This document shows, in pieces, positions 44,586 through 54,797 of a stretch of DNA of 64,000 bases. Position 1 is the stretch's first letter. Every line of letters starts with the position of its first letter. The translations under genes and the position numbers were made by a program. The stretch is from Paracoccus aminophilus JCM 7686 (lineage in GTDB: Bacteria; Pseudomonadota; Alphaproteobacteria; Rhodobacterales; Rhodobacteraceae), in NCBI RefSeq assembly GCF_000444995.1, contig NC_022050.1:138422-202421 (forward strand), read 5' to 3'. Under the pieces are notes generated by a model. It was not told where the DNA came from. It worked only from the letters and a program-made list of their open reading frames with translations, and searched no databases.

Positions 44586-46343
44586 TCACCTTTGAAAAAC
44601 ATACGTGCCGGGCGCATCAGCCAGCGCCTTACCCGTGGCGGGCGGCGCTGCGGGCGCGGAGGAATGTGCGGCAAGCCAGGCCTGCCAGGGGGTCCACCAG
44701 GACCCCTCGGTGGGAGTATTGGCGTCGCTCCAGACCTCGGGCGGCAAAAGCGCATCGCCATGGGCGCGGGTCGCCAGCCGGAAGCTTCGGCGCGGATGGC
44801 CGGGAGGAGACACGATCCCCGCATTATGCCCGCCCGAAGTCAGCGCGAAAGTCACCTCGCAATCGGTGAACTGGTGGATCTTATAGACCGATTTCCAGGG
44901 CGCGACGTGATCGCGCTCGGTCCCGACCGCAAAGACCGGCACCCGGATGTTTTGCAACAGAACCGGCTGACCCCCGGCGGTGAAGCGGCCCGAGGAAAGC
45001 TCGTTTTCCAGATAAAGCCTGCGCAGATATTCGGCATGCATGCGGTAAGGCATCCGGGTGCTGTCGGCATTCCAGGCCATGAGATCAGTCATCTCCGCCC
45101 GCTCGCCCATCATGTAATCGCGCACCATCCTGGACCAGACGAGATCATTCGAGCGCAACAACTGAAACGCCCCGGCCATCTGATCGGCGGAAAGATAGCC
45201 GCGGTTCCACATTATGCTTTCAAGGAAATGCAGCTGGCTCGGGTCGATGAACAGCGCCAGCTCGCCCGGTTCGGTGAAATCGACCTGCGCGGCGAGCAGC
45301 GTCAGCGAAGCGAGGCGCGCGTCCCCCTGCCCCGCCATCTCGGCCGCCGCAATCGACAGCAAGGTGCCGCCCAGACAATAGCCGGTGGCATGGATTTTCT
45401 GATCGGGCACCAGGCGGGTGATCTCATCAAGCGCCGCCATCACGCCTTGTTGCCGGTAATCCTCCAGCGTCAGATCGCGGTCCTCTGCGCCCGGATTGCG
45501 CCAGGAAATCGCGAAAACCGTATGGCCCTGCGCCACCAGCCAGCGGATCAGCGAGTTTTCCGGGCTGAGGTCGAGGATATAATATTTCATGATCCAGGCC
45601 GGCACAATCAGCACCGGCTCGGGATGCACGGTTTCGGTCACGGGCGTGTATTGGATCAGTTCGATCAGATGATTGCGGAAGATCACCTTGCCCGGCGTTA
45701 CCGCCACATCGCGGCCCGGCGTGAAGGCATCGGCCCCCTCGGGCGGCGCGTGCGAGATCTGGCGGGTCGTGTCTTCCAGCCAATTCTGCCAGCCCTTCAC
45801 AAGGTTCATGCCACCCGTGGCCCAGGTCCGCGCCAGCACCTCGGGATTGGTGAAAGGATTGTTCGAGGGCGAAAACATATCGAGCATCTGCTTCGCAGCA
45901 AAGGACACCACATCCTCGTGGTGCTTCGTGACGCCAGGCACCTCATGGGTGACGTTATGCAGCCATTGCTGTTGCAGCAAAAACGCCTGCGACATCCAGC
46001 TGAAAGGCGGTTTCGCCCAGGCCTCATCTGCGAAACGGCGGTCGCCTGGCAATGGCATGATCACCGGCGCGGCCCCGGGATCCATCGCGGAAGACATCAG
46101 ATGCGCCAGCAGGCGCTGCCATTTACGCCCCGCCTTGACGCCAAGTTCCGCCTGCTTGCCGGGTGCCTGGGCCAGATGAAAGGCCCAGTCGGCATAAGCC
46201 ATCATCAGTGAACCGGGCGAAATGCCCCCCGTAAGCTGGCCCGAAAGCGCCTCGCGGATACGGTCAAAGGCCTGGAAGGCCTCGATGCCGAGAGCTTCCT
46301 CCGACGAAGTGTCCTGGCGGTCTGATTTCGGGGGAAGTGCCAT
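44586..46343 (-). CDS. phaC: Class I poly(3-hydroxyalkanoate) synthase
   Basis: 585 residues, normal class I length. The lipase-like box GYCLGG holds nucleophile Cys323; the Asp (GTERDHVAPW) and His (SGGHNAGIV) of the catalytic triad are in place, as is PAWIMKYYILDLSPENSL. PhaC polymerises (R)-3-hydroxyacyl-CoA into storage polyester granules. It heads the minus-strand unit phaC-pta-ackA-fabI. Its promoter region of 131 bp, shared with a divergent phasin-like gene, holds a perfect FNR-type box, so granule synthesis is probably linked to oxygen supply. Confidence 0.95.
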   Translation of the reverse strand: MALPPKSDRQDTSSEEALGIEAFQAFDRIREALSGQLTGGISPGSLMMAYADWAFHLAQAPGKQAELGVKAGRKWQRLLAHLMSSAMDPGAAPVIMPLPGDRRFADEAWAKPPFSWMSQAFLLQQQWLHNVTHEVPGVTKHHEDVVSFAAKQMLDMFSPSNNPFTNPEVLARTWATGGMNLVKGWQNWLEDTTRQISHAPPEGADAFTPGRDVAVTPGKVIFRNHLIELIQYTPVTETVHPEPVLIVPAWIMKYYILDLSPENSLIRWLVAQGHTVFAISWRNPGAEDRDLTLEDYRQQGVMAALDEITRLVPDQKIHATGYCLGGTLLSIAAAEMAGQGDARLASLTLLAAQVDFTEPGELALFIDPSQLHFLESIMWNRGYLSADQMAGAFQLLRSNDLVWSRMVRDYMMGERAEMTDLMAWNADSTRMPYRMHAEYLRRLYLENELSSGRFTAGGQPVLLQNIRVPVFAVGTERDHVAPWKSVYKIHQFTDCEVTFALTSGGHNAGIVSPPGHPRRSFRLATRAHGDALLPPEVWSDANTPTEGSWWTPWQAWLAAHSSAPAAPPATGKALADAPGTYVFQR

Positions 46344-46384
46344 CTCGCGTCTCCAGCTTTGCCGGCAGAGGTTAACACAGGGTT

Positions 46385-46400
46385 ATCAACACATGTTGAT
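46385..46400. promoter_or_regulatory. Palindrome ATCAAC-N4-GTTGAT upstream of phaC
   Basis: ATCAACACATGTTGAT overlaps the FNR box: its right arm TTGAT is the left half of that box. The same arms occur before gltS at 41189-41204. Confidence 0.45.
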
Positions 46401-46409
46401 CGAGATCAA
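46396..46409. promoter_or_regulatory. Perfect FNR-type box between phaC and the phasin-like gene
   Basis: TTGATCGAGATCAA matches all ten specific bases of the FNR/FnrL consensus. It is 52 bp before the phaC start (minus) and 65 bp before the phasin-like start (plus), so one site could serve both. Confidence 0.8.
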
Positions 46410-46474
46410 AGAGTGTATGACTTTTCCTTTGCACACTCATTGCGTGTAGCACCCTATGCAGGAGACATATCGCA

Positions 46475-46774
46475 ATGAGCAGTCAAACCGCTGCAGAAAC
46501 CACCGCCGGGTTCAACAGTGACCCGCTGTCTCTTCCCCGTCAGATGCTTGAGGCCGCCCGGAAGAGCGCAATCCTCGCGCCGCAGATCTGGCAGGAAGGC
46601 TGTGCGATTTTGGCAGAGGCGGCAGATGAGCAGGCAAAGCTTCTGCATCTGCTGGCAAGCGCGGAATCGCCGGTCGCGACCTCGGCGATTGTGACGGATT
46701 ACTGGCAAAACAGCGCGCAGCGCGGCTTTGAGGCGATGACGCGGTTGATGACGCTCGCGCCGAAATCGGCCTGA
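46475..46774 (+). CDS. Small phasin-like protein
   Basis: 99 residues, Ala-rich and almost wholly helical in character (LPRQMLEAARKSAILAPQIW, then DEQAKLLHLLASAE), without membrane segments or signal. GGAG lies ten bases before the ATG. Divergent position from phaC and its composition point to a phasin-type granule-surface protein; no diagnostic motif is present, so a role as a small PHA regulator is possible. It shares the FNR-controlled intergenic region. Confidence 0.6.
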   Translation: MSSQTAAETTAGFNSDPLSLPRQMLEAARKSAILAPQIWQEGCAILAEAADEQAKLLHLLASAESPVATSAIVTDYWQNSAQRGFEAMTRLMTLAPKSA

Positions 46775-46785
46775 CCGGCACCCGG

Positions 46786-47862
46786 TCACTCGGCCAGTGC
46801 TCCCCCTATACTATTGAGCGCGCCGCCGAACTGATTGAAGACGAAGGCCCCGGCCTGTCTGATTTCGCCGAATAACGTCACATCGGCTGCGGTTCCGGCC
46901 TCGCCGGAAATCAGGCCAACATAGCGGCTATGGGCGGGATCACGGGTCTCGACTTCGGTGATATCGATAATGCGAATGCCGCTCTCTACGGCGAGGCGCT
47001 GGATCGCCGGATCATGCACATCGGCAAGGCCAAGCCGCATCCGCCGTGCCGCCAGCCGGGAGGAGATCTTCAGCGCCGGATCATCCGATGCGACCAGAAC
47101 CGTGATCGGATGCCGCATCTTTCCAACGCTCGCCATCTGAGCACGGAACAGGTCGATATCGATATCCGGCGCGGCGAGGATCAGCTCGATCCGATCCAGC
47201 ACATCGCCCCGCCCGGCAAGGCGCAGCTGCACCAGTGTCTCCATCGTCAGCCGCGCGCCCATGCTATGGGCCAGCACCGGCACCGGTTTTGACACTGACC
47301 GGTCCTTTGTCAGAAGCCGCAGCAGATCGGCCAGCGCCGCGCGCGAGAAATCAGACGCATCACGATCAGCCAGGTAGGCGCCCGCATTGCCCGCCGAGGG
47401 CCAGGTGAAGAGGATCGGTTCCTCTTCCATATGTGCATCGACCGAAAGCTGCGCAGTGCGGAACAAGGCCTCGTGAAAGCGGGTGTTGAAGCCGTGGATA
47501 TAAAGCCCAACCCCTTCGCGCGGCAGGCGCTTTGCGAAACCCTCGCGGCTGAGCGGTGTCTGGCTGCGCACCACAAAATTCCGGGCGGCGCTGCTGCTGC
47601 GATCCGGCCATTCGATCTGCCCCGGCTGATGCCCCGGCGGCACCGAGACTTCATAGGACAGCCAGCCCGGGCTGGCGGCGCGGGTGGCGCCATAGCTGCC
47701 GGGCGTCTGCGCCTCGGGCGCGCGGGTTGTCACGGCAAGAACCCTGACGATGCGGGCCCCCGCAGGAGGCTGTGAAGTGTCAGGGGTCAGAACCTCGGGC
47801 CCCGGACGGGAATTGCAGCCCGCAAGCGCCAAAGTCACGATCAGGAGTATCCGGGGTAGCAT
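46786..47862 (-). CDS. Alpha/beta hydrolase lipoprotein (DUF900 type)
   Basis: 358 residues. The signal peptide ends in a lipobox (LALAGC, Cys16), so the protein is lipidated. The hydrolase core has GVGLYIHGFNTRFHEA, ILFTWPSAGNAGAYLADRD and the nucleophile elbow AHSMG, all typical of DUF900 proteins. Substrate unknown. It begins 6 bp after the stop of the ABC permease gene, so it is the last gene of the efflux operon, an unusual companion for such exporters. Confidence 0.85.
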   Translation of the reverse strand: MLPRILLIVTLALAGCNSRPGPEVLTPDTSQPPAGARIVRVLAVTTRAPEAQTPGSYGATRAASPGWLSYEVSVPPGHQPGQIEWPDRSSSAARNFVVRSQTPLSREGFAKRLPREGVGLYIHGFNTRFHEALFRTAQLSVDAHMEEEPILFTWPSAGNAGAYLADRDASDFSRAALADLLRLLTKDRSVSKPVPVLAHSMGARLTMETLVQLRLAGRGDVLDRIELILAAPDIDIDLFRAQMASVGKMRHPITVLVASDDPALKISSRLAARRMRLGLADVHDPAIQRLAVESGIRIIDITEVETRDPAHSRYVGLISGEAGTAADVTLFGEIRQAGAFVFNQFGGALNSIGGALAE

Positions 47863-47868
47863 CCGGCC

Positions 47869-48981
47869 TCACCTCAGGAATTTACGGAACCGGATCAGCG
47901 CCAGCCGGAAGAGCACCACGCCGATCGCCGCCAGTGCAAGGAACTGCGGCCAGACCACATCCAGCCCCGCACCACGAAACAGGATCCCTTGCGAGAGGAT
48001 GATGAAATGCGTGTTCGGAGCTGCGAGCATGATGGTCTGGATGATCTCGGGCATGGATTCCCTTGGCGTCATCGCGCCCGACAGCACCTGCAGCGGCAAA
48101 AGTGCCATCATGAGAAGAAGCGCGAATTGCGGCATCGACCCCGCAACGGTCGCAAGGAAAATACCAAGGCCGGTCATGGCGAAGACCATCAGCACCGCGC
48201 CCGCAAGAAACAGCAGGACGGAGCCCTGTACCGGCATCGCCATCAGCCCCTGCACCACCATGACCAGCGAAAAGGCGGAGCCCAGCAGCACCACCAGCCC
48301 CATCGACCAGATCTTCGAGAACATGATCTCGGTCGCGGTGACGGGCATGACCAGCAGATGCTCAACCGTGCCATGTTCCTTCTCGCGGATCAGCGCCGCC
48401 CCGGTCAGCACCAAAGACAGCATGGTGATCGACTGGATCACGCTGGAAATCGCCCCGAACCATTTCGGATCAAGCGAAGGGTTATAGCGCGCGCGCAGCG
48501 CCAGATCGACCGGCAGCGCGGTCGCGGCCCGGTAGCCTGCGACATATTCCGAGACCTCTGACGACACGATCTGCTGGATATAGCCGCCGCCGGTAAAGGC
48601 CTGGCTCATCCGTGTCGCATCGATATTCAGCTGGATCGCCGGGCTTTTCCCCGCCAGCACATCACGCGCGAAATCCGGCGGGATGTTCAGCGCGAAAGTG
48701 TCGAGGCCCTGATCCATCCGCTGATCCATCCCGGCCGTGGTGATCATCTGCGGTTCGACAAAATAAGGCGGGTAAAAGGCCGAGGTGATGCGCGAGGAGA
48801 GATGCGACTGGTCCTCATCCACGATCGAGATCGCGGCATTGGTCAGCGCCTCGGGCGCGGCATTTGACGAGGTCCAGACCGAAAGCGAGAAGGAATAGAC
48901 GATCAGCACCAGCATCACCGGATCGCGCCAGAGCCCGCGCAATTCCTTGACGCCCAGATTGAAGGTGTTGCGCAGGTTCAT
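47869..48981 (-). CDS. ABC-2 type permease (YbhR/YhhJ-like)
   Basis: 370 residues from the ATG at 48981. One N-terminal helix (DPVMLVLIVYSFSLSVWTSS), a periplasmic domain of ~150 residues (AISIVDEDQSHLSSRITSAF onward), then five helices, with the ABC-2 motif LIREKEHGTVEHLLVMPVTA in the loop. It should pair with the permease half of the upstream fused gene to form the membrane channel of a tripartite-like exporter. The gap to the upstream gene is 7 bp. Confidence 0.9.
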   Translation of the reverse strand: MNLRNTFNLGVKELRGLWRDPVMLVLIVYSFSLSVWTSSNAAPEALTNAAISIVDEDQSHLSSRITSAFYPPYFVEPQMITTAGMDQRMDQGLDTFALNIPPDFARDVLAGKSPAIQLNIDATRMSQAFTGGGYIQQIVSSEVSEYVAGYRAATALPVDLALRARYNPSLDPKWFGAISSVIQSITMLSLVLTGAALIREKEHGTVEHLLVMPVTATEIMFSKIWSMGLVVLLGSAFSLVMVVQGLMAMPVQGSVLLFLAGAVLMVFAMTGLGIFLATVAGSMPQFALLLMMALLPLQVLSGAMTPRESMPEIIQTIMLAAPNTHFIILSQGILFRGAGLDVVWPQFLALAAIGVVLFRLALIRFRKFLR

Positions 48982-48988
48982 CCGCCCC

Positions 48989-51730
48989 TCACTTCGCCTG
49001 TTTTTGCAGGAAAATCGCCGCCAGCCCAATGATCACCGGCACGGCGATCCCCATGGCCAGCATCGGCCCGGCCAGCTCCGCCAGCCCGAAGGCCTTGGAA
49101 AACGATCCGCGCGCGGCGGTGATGAACCAGGTCGAGGGGTAGATCTCACCCAGCACCCGGCCAAAGCCCGAAAGCGACGAGACCGGATCAATCAGGCCAG
49201 AATAGCTGACTGCCGGGATCATGGTCAAAAGCGCGGTGGCGAAAAGCGCCGCGACCTGGCTTGCGATAAAGACAGATACCAGAAAGCCAAGTGCCGTGGT
49301 CGCGGTGACATAGATCAGCGCCGAAAGGGTGAAGCCGAGGAAACTTCCGTTGAAGGGCACCGCAAAGAAGGTGACCGCCATCGCCATCATCAGGAAGAAG
49401 TTCAGCATGGCCAGCGCGATATAGGGAAGCTGCTTGCCGATCAGGAATTCCAGCCGCGTCACCGGGGTGACGTAGAAATTGATGATCGAGCCCAACTCGC
49501 GTTCGCGCGCGACCGACAGCGTGGTCAGGATCGCGGGGATCATCAGCAGCAATAGCGGGATGATCGCCGGCACCATCGCATTCAGGCTGCGCACATCGGG
49601 GTTGTAGCGGTAGCGGGTCACCAGATCGAAACTGCCGCTGGTCGCCGCATCGCCGTAAAGCTCGCGTGCCTGCCGCATGATCCAGTCGCCATGCATGCCC
49701 TGGACATAGCCCTGCACCGTATTGGCGCGGGTGGGGTTCGCACCGTCAAACCAGGCGCCGACCTGCACATTCCTGCCCGCCGCGATATCGGCGGCAAAGC
49801 CGGGCGGGATCTCGATCGCGAGCGCCAGTTCCCCCGACCGCATCCGGGCGTCGATCTCATCGTAGCTCGCCAGGGCTGGCTGTTCGATGAAATAGCGCGA
49901 GCCCGCGATATCGGCGATATAGCTGCGGCTGGTGGTGGACTGGTCGCGGTCAAGAACGGCGAAGGTCAGATCCTCGACATCCATATTGATGCCCAGCCCG
50001 ATCACGATCATCAGCAGGAGACTGCCGACCAGCGCCATGGTCAGCCGGATCGGGTCGCGCTGCAATTGCAGGCTTTCGAGGCGAGAGTAGCTGAGCAGGC
50101 GCCGCAGGCTGAAACCGGATTGCGGTGCGGGATGCGCCACCCCGGCTGCCGGGGTCGGGGTCGACGGGGTCTCAGGCCTGGGTGCCGCCTCGCCAATCGC
50201 CTCTTCCAGATAAGCGATGAAAGCATCTTCCAGCGTGGCGCAGCCTTTGGCCCTAGTGATGCCCTCGGCGGTATCCGAGACCAGAACCTTGCCCGCATGC
50301 ATCAGGCTGATGCGGTCGCACCATTCCGCCTCGTTCATGAAATGGGTCGAGACAAAAATCGTCACGCCATCCTTGCGTGACAGCTCCGCCAGAATGCGCC
50401 AGAAACCATTGCGCGCCACCGGGTCCACCCCCGAGGTCGGTTCGTCGAGGATCAGGATCTCGGGCGCGTGGATCATCGCGACCGCCAGCGAGAGCCGCTG
50501 GCGGATGCCCAGAGGCAGCGCCTCGGGCAGGCTGTCGGTCACATCGCCCAGATCGAAACGGGCGATCATTTCCTCGACCCTGGCGGGGATCCTCTCTGCC
50601 GCCATATCAAAGAGCCGCGCGTGCAGATCGAGGTTCTGCCGCACCGTCAGCTCGGAATAAAGCGAGAAGGCCTGGGACATGAAGCCGACCCGGCGGCGCA
50701 CGGAAAGGTCGCTCGCGTCGACCTCCTGGCCGAAGAGTTTCGCCCGGCCCTCACTCGGCTCCAACAGCCCGGTGAGCATCTTCATGGTCGTGGTCTTGCC
50801 GCAGCCGTTCGACCCCAGAAAGCCGAAAATCTCGCCCTTCGGGATGCGGAAGGACACATTGTCGACCGCGACGAAATCGCCGAAACGCTGGGTCAGCCCC
50901 TCGGCCTCGATAGCGATCGCGCTGTCACCGCCCGCGCGCGGCGGGATCACAACGGCACTGTCTTCCCCCTGGTCTTCCTCGGGCAAAAGCGCAATGAAGG
51001 CCGCGTCAAGCGTATCCGCCCCGGTCCGCGACAGCAGATCCTCTGTGGTGCCGGTCGCCAGCACCCGGCCCGCATTCATCGCCACCAGCCAGTCAAACCG
51101 CGCGGCCTCTTCCATATAGGCGGTGGCGGTGATGACGCTCATCCCTGGCCGCGTTATGCGGATGCGGTCGATCAGATCCCAGAACTGGCGGCGCGAGAGC
51201 GGATCGACGCCGGTTGTCGGCTCGTCGAGGATCAGGAAATCCGGATCATGGATCAGCGCGCAGCACAGACCCAGTTTCTGCTTCATGCCCCCCGAGAGCT
51301 TGGCCGCCGGACGCGCTCGGAACGGCGTCATGCCGGTCGCGGCCAGCAGGTCGGTGATCCGGCGTTCGCGTTCCGCCTTGTCATGACCGAAAAGCGAGCC
51401 GAAGAAATCGAGGTTCTCTTCAACCGAAAGCGTCGGATAGAGGTTCTTGCCCAGACCCTGGGGCATATAGGCGATGCGGGGGCAGACGCGGTTACGATGC
51501 GCCACATCGCGCATATCGCCGCCCAGCACCTCGACCGTGCCGGCCTGGATCACGCGCGCGCCAGCCATGAGGGACAAGAGGCTCGACTTCCCCACTCCAT
51601 CCGGCCCGATCAGCCCGACCATCCGGCCCGAGGGGATCTCCAGCGTCACATCGTCCAGCGCCGTGACCTTGCCATAGCGCAAGGTCAGGCCAGTGACCGC
51701 GGCAACGGCGCCAGAAACGGGCCCGGTCAT
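48989..51730 (-). CDS. Fused double-ATPase/permease ABC exporter (RbbA/YbhF-YbhS like)
   Basis: 913 residues: ATPase 1 at about 10-235 (Walker [10 protein letters not shown], signature LSGGMKQ, Walker [12 protein letters not shown]), ATPase 2 at about 275-500 (Walker [10 protein letters not shown], Walker [12 protein letters not shown], signature degenerate LPLGIRQ), then an ABC-2 permease domain from about 545 to the end ([20 protein letters not shown]). In E. coli ybhF and ybhS are separate; here the two are fused. With the HlyD gene before it and a second permease after, it forms a drug or xenobiotic efflux pump. It overlaps the HlyD gene by 4 bp. Confidence 0.9.
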   Translation of the reverse strand: MTGPVSGAVAAVTGLTLRYGKVTALDDVTLEIPSGRMVGLIGPDGVGKSSLLSLMAGARVIQAGTVEVLGGDMRDVAHRNRVCPRIAYMPQGLGKNLYPTLSVEENLDFFGSLFGHDKAERERRITDLLAATGMTPFRARPAAKLSGGMKQKLGLCCALIHDPDFLILDEPTTGVDPLSRRQFWDLIDRIRITRPGMSVITATAYMEEAARFDWLVAMNAGRVLATGTTEDLLSRTGADTLDAAFIALLPEEDQGEDSAVVIPPRAGGDSAIAIEAEGLTQRFGDFVAVDNVSFRIPKGEIFGFLGSNGCGKTTTMKMLTGLLEPSEGRAKLFGQEVDASDLSVRRRVGFMSQAFSLYSELTVRQNLDLHARLFDMAAERIPARVEEMIARFDLGDVTDSLPEALPLGIRQRLSLAVAMIHAPEILILDEPTSGVDPVARNGFWRILAELSRKDGVTIFVSTHFMNEAEWCDRISLMHAGKVLVSDTAEGITRAKGCATLEDAFIAYLEEAIGEAAPRPETPSTPTPAAGVAHPAPQSGFSLRRLLSYSRLESLQLQRDPIRLTMALVGSLLLMIVIGLGINMDVEDLTFAVLDRDQSTTSRSYIADIAGSRYFIEQPALASYDEIDARMRSGELALAIEIPPGFAADIAAGRNVQVGAWFDGANPTRANTVQGYVQGMHGDWIMRQARELYGDAATSGSFDLVTRYRYNPDVRSLNAMVPAIIPLLLLMIPAILTTLSVARERELGSIINFYVTPVTRLEFLIGKQLPYIALAMLNFFLMMAMAVTFFAVPFNGSFLGFTLSALIYVTATTALGFLVSVFIASQVAALFATALLTMIPAVSYSGLIDPVSSLSGFGRVLGEIYPSTWFITAARGSFSKAFGLAELAGPMLAMGIAVPVIIGLAAIFLQKQAK

Positions 51731-52794
51731 TTCACGACATTGGCGAGGAAGTCGGGCCAGGCGGCATTCGGGTCAAGCCGCAGATAAGCCATGCCCGGCA
51801 GGCCGGTTTTGACATATTCGATATGGCGCGAGAGCAGCTCGGGGTCGATGCGGGCGCGCACGCGGAACATCAGCTTTTCGCGCTCGTCTGCAGTTTCGAC
51901 CGTCTTCGGCGTGAACTGCGCCACATCGGCGACATAGGAGACCGTGGCCGGGATCACCAGTTCCTGCGCCGCATCCATCACAAGGCGCACCTCGGATCCC
52001 ACCTGCACCCGCCCGACCTGCGAGGTCGGCAGGAAAACGGTCATATAGACATCGCCCAGATCAACGAGGCTGAGGATCCGCCCGCCCGACCCCACAATCT
52101 CGCCCTCCTGGGCGATGCGATACTGGATGCGCCCGCCGCGCGGCGCGGTCAGTGTGGCATCATCGAGCGTGGCCTGGATCGCATCAATCGAAGCCCTCGC
52201 CGCCTCAACCGCTGCGCCTGCATCGACTACCTGCGCCTTTGCGCTGCTGACACCTGCAAGCGCTGCCGCATGGCTGGCTTCGGCCGAGGCCACCCCGGCG
52301 CGAGCCTGGGCGTCCCGGGCGCGGTCATCATCGAGCACCTGCTGCGAGATGGCATTGCTCTTCGCCAGTTGCTCGGACCGCTCCAGTCTGAGCGACGCCG
52401 CCTCGGCGACCGAGCCTGCCTGGTCAACGGCCGCCAGGGCCGCACGCTCCTGCGCCTCGGCCTGGGCGACCAGTGCTTTTGCGGTCTCTACCCCGATTTC
52501 CGCACGGGCCAGCTGCGCCTCGGCCTGGCGTTTTTGCGCGTTCAGCTGCACCACATCCATCTGCACCAGCACATCGCCTGCGCTGACGAGATCACCCTCG
52601 GCAGCGGTGATCTCGGCGATCCGACCGCCGGTCAGCGCCGCGATATCCACCTCGGTCGCCTCGATCCGACCATTGGCGCTGGCAAATCCGGCAGGCAGTG
52701 CGGCAGGCTGCAGCCGGTCCCAGGCCAGCCAGCCAAGCGCGGCGATAACGGCAAGGCCGCCCAGAATAATGGTGTTCCTGCCGGGGTTTGCCAT
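51727..52794 (-). CDS. HlyD/YbhG family periplasmic adaptor
   Basis: 355 residues from the ATG at 52794; the open frame upstream has no membrane-protein character and was not used. N-terminal anchor helix ([18 protein letters not shown]), barrel-sandwich halves ([20 protein letters not shown] and [18 protein letters not shown]), long Ala/Gln/Glu-rich coiled coil between them (about 90-220), and a beta-barrel domain. Such adaptors link an ABC exporter to an outer membrane channel; no channel gene is nearby. First gene of the operon, divergent from tetR. Confidence 0.9.
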   Translation of the reverse strand: MANPGRNTIILGGLAVIAALGWLAWDRLQPAALPAGFASANGRIEATEVDIAALTGGRIAEITAAEGDLVSAGDVLVQMDVVQLNAQKRQAEAQLARAEIGVETAKALVAQAEAQERAALAAVDQAGSVAEAASLRLERSEQLAKSNAISQQVLDDDRARDAQARAGVASAEASHAAALAGVSSAKAQVVDAGAAVEAARASIDAIQATLDDATLTAPRGGRIQYRIAQEGEIVGSGGRILSLVDLGDVYMTVFLPTSQVGRVQVGSEVRLVMDAAQELVIPATVSYVADVAQFTPKTVETADEREKLMFRVRARIDPELLSRHIEYVKTGLPGMAYLRLDPNAAWPDFLANVVK

Positions 52795-53052
52795 GACCTG
52801 CCTCTGATGCTTTGCTGATGGGAACTTTGCGCCTGTCCCGTTGCGGTTTTCACCCTGCGCTCGCCCGCTGTCAACGCTTGATGACACGGCAGAAATCTGT
52901 ATCTCTGTTACAAAATTTAGCTGCTGGTTGTTCGCTGGCGATAAAACAGCTAGACAACATGCCCCGGGCAGGGCCGCATTGTGCTGCGCCTTTGCTCCGA
53001 GAACATTCACAGTTTCTTCGCGTCAGAGTCACCGGACGAACACGAACCGCCT

Positions 53053-53676
53053 ATGCCAAGGTCCCTCACCTCAGCCAACATGACCGGCCGTGCGCCGGGG
53101 CACACAACCGGGAAAGAACGCATCCTCACATCGGCGATGCTGCTTTTTGCACGGACGCCCTATTCCGATACCAGTCTGCGTGACATCGCCACCGCGGCCG
53201 GGGTTGATGTAGCCTATGTCCATCGCGCCTTCGGCTCCAAGGCAGAGATTTTCCGCCAGGCGCTGCTGACGCTTGGGCCACTCGACGACATCGCGGCAGG
53301 AGAGCCGGATGGCGCCACCATGATCAGCCGGATCTGTGATTTGGCCTTCCTGCGCAATCCGAATAGGGTGGAAGACGTAAGGCCGTTGCATCTGCTTATC
53401 CAGTCCAGCCTGTGTGGCGAGGCGCGGGCGATCATCGCGCAATTCATTGATTCGTCGCTGGCTCTTCCGCTGAGCAGGGCCTTTGGTCATGCCGATGCGG
53501 GAAAGGCACATTTCGCCCTCAGCCTTCTAAGCGGCTTCGTGACCCATCGCGCCGTTCTCGGGCCGGCTGATCTGCTGGCAATCCCCGAAGCGGTTCAGCA
53601 ACGCATGCTGCAAACCGCACTGATGAATGCGATGCTGGACCGGAGCGATCCAGGCATCCAAGGGCAGATAAATTAA
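53053..53676 (+). CDS. TetR family regulator (CecR-like)
   Basis: 207 residues from the ATG at 53053. N-terminal helix-turn-helix at about 20-65 (TSAMLLFARTPYSDTSLRDI then AGVDVAYVHRAFGSKAEIFR), ligand-binding C-terminal domain without clear relatives. It is divergent from the HlyD-ABC operon, 258 bp away, the same arrangement as cecR next to ybhGFSR in E. coli, so it is the likely repressor of that pump. No clear palindromic operator was identified in the intergenic region. Confidence 0.88.
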   Translation: MPRSLTSANMTGRAPGHTTGKERILTSAMLLFARTPYSDTSLRDIATAAGVDVAYVHRAFGSKAEIFRQALLTLGPLDDIAAGEPDGATMISRICDLAFLRNPNRVEDVRPLHLLIQSSLCGEARAIIAQFIDSSLALPLSRAFGHADAGKAHFALSLLSGFVTHRAVLGPADLLAIPEAVQQRMLQTALMNAMLDRSDPGIQGQIN

Positions 53677-54197
53677 CGGAATTTCCAGAAGATCTGTAAG
53701 CGTTGCATCTGACCCCTGCCACGAGCTCTGAATACCGATTTGCGACGATGTCATGCTGCCCCGAACACGGAGGGCAGCATGACCGAAGACGATCCACCCT
53801 TCCAGCCATTCGGCTTTTCGATTCCCATCCGTTCGACCGGACGCCGCATCTGGGCTTCGAAAGATCACCGTCCTCGCCTGACATCCGATGCATTCACGTC
53901 CGAGGCGGGGTGAGCGATTTGATTCTTCCAACAGACTATCCCATCGAAAACCTGAAGGGGCGCTTCCGTATCGAATAGTGGCGGATCGCAAGTTTAAACT
54001 GACCAACCTGCCCTGCGTAGGCCGGGTGGGCCCTGATGCGTACGCCTCGTTCAGCGAACGCAAAGCATGCTGGTGCCCAGATCTTTCCGAAATTGATTCA
54101 CTCGCAGCGCGAGTGCAGCTATGTGTCGTGTAGAAGCTAGTTGTTTGATCCCACGGTTTGATGGTGCGATCCTTTCTTTGGAATGGAAGGATGCCTT
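53677..54197. other. IS-flanking debris with an inverted repeat
   Basis: About 520 bp with no intact gene. A short frame from 53780 (MTEDDPPFQPFGFSIPIRST, then GRRIW) distantly recalls the N-terminus of small IS66-type proteins but is too degraded to assign. The last part, up to the transposase start, probably includes the left end of the IS481-type element. Confidence 0.35.
53751..53782. repeat. 11 bp inverted repeat
   Basis: TCATGCTGCCC and GGGCAGCATGA flank a 10-base centre, a perfect 11 bp stem, 75 bp past the tetR stop. It could end the tetR transcript or be an IS feature. No T tract follows. Confidence 0.5.
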
Positions 54198-54797
54198 ATG
54201 GGACAAGTTCGTCACGGAAGCGCCACGACCACGCACGCCGTCAGAGCAGCAATACAGCGATCGCAAACTTCGCTCGCGCAGCTGAGCCGGGAGCTGGGCA
54301 TCAATCCGAAGACGGTGGCTAAGTGGCGCAAGCGCGTGACGGTCGAGGATATGAAGACGGGACCCACGGACCCACGCTCGACGGTTCTGTCCGAAGCGGA
54401 GGAAGCAATGATCGTCGCTTTCCGCAAGCATACGCTTCTGCCGCTGGACGACTGTCTCTATGCCTTGCAGCCATCCATCCCACACCTGACACGATCAGCG
54501 TTGCACAGGTGCTTGCAGCGGCATGGCATCTCTCGCTTGCTCGACGTGGAAGGCGACAAGCCGAAACGGTCGAAGTTCAAACGCTACCCTATAGGGTTCT
54601 TCCACATCGACATTGCCGAGGTTCAGACCGCTGAAGGCAAGCTGTATTTATTCGTCGGCATCGACCGCACGAGCAAGTTCGCCGTGACCCAGCTCGTCGA
54701 CAAAGCCGACAGGAAGACGGCCTGGGAATTCTTGCAGCACATGCTCGAAGCCGTGCCCTACCAGGTTCACACCATTCTTACCGATAACGGCATTCAG
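54198..54797 (+). mobile_element. IS481 family transposase, 3' truncated
   Basis: About 200 residues: helix-turn-helix (AQLSRELGINPKTVAKWRKR), then the start of the DDE core (GFFHIDIAEVQTAEGKLYLF, first Asp; ILTDNGIQ, second Asp). Homology breaks after the second Asp at about 54797, where an IS3-type end begins, so the catalytic Glu is lost and the element is dead. Confidence 0.85.

Noticed and set aside
52981..53052. Earlier GTG start for the TetR regulator
   Set aside because: TetR proteins begin close to the helix-turn-helix, and the ATG at 53053 gives the normal length.
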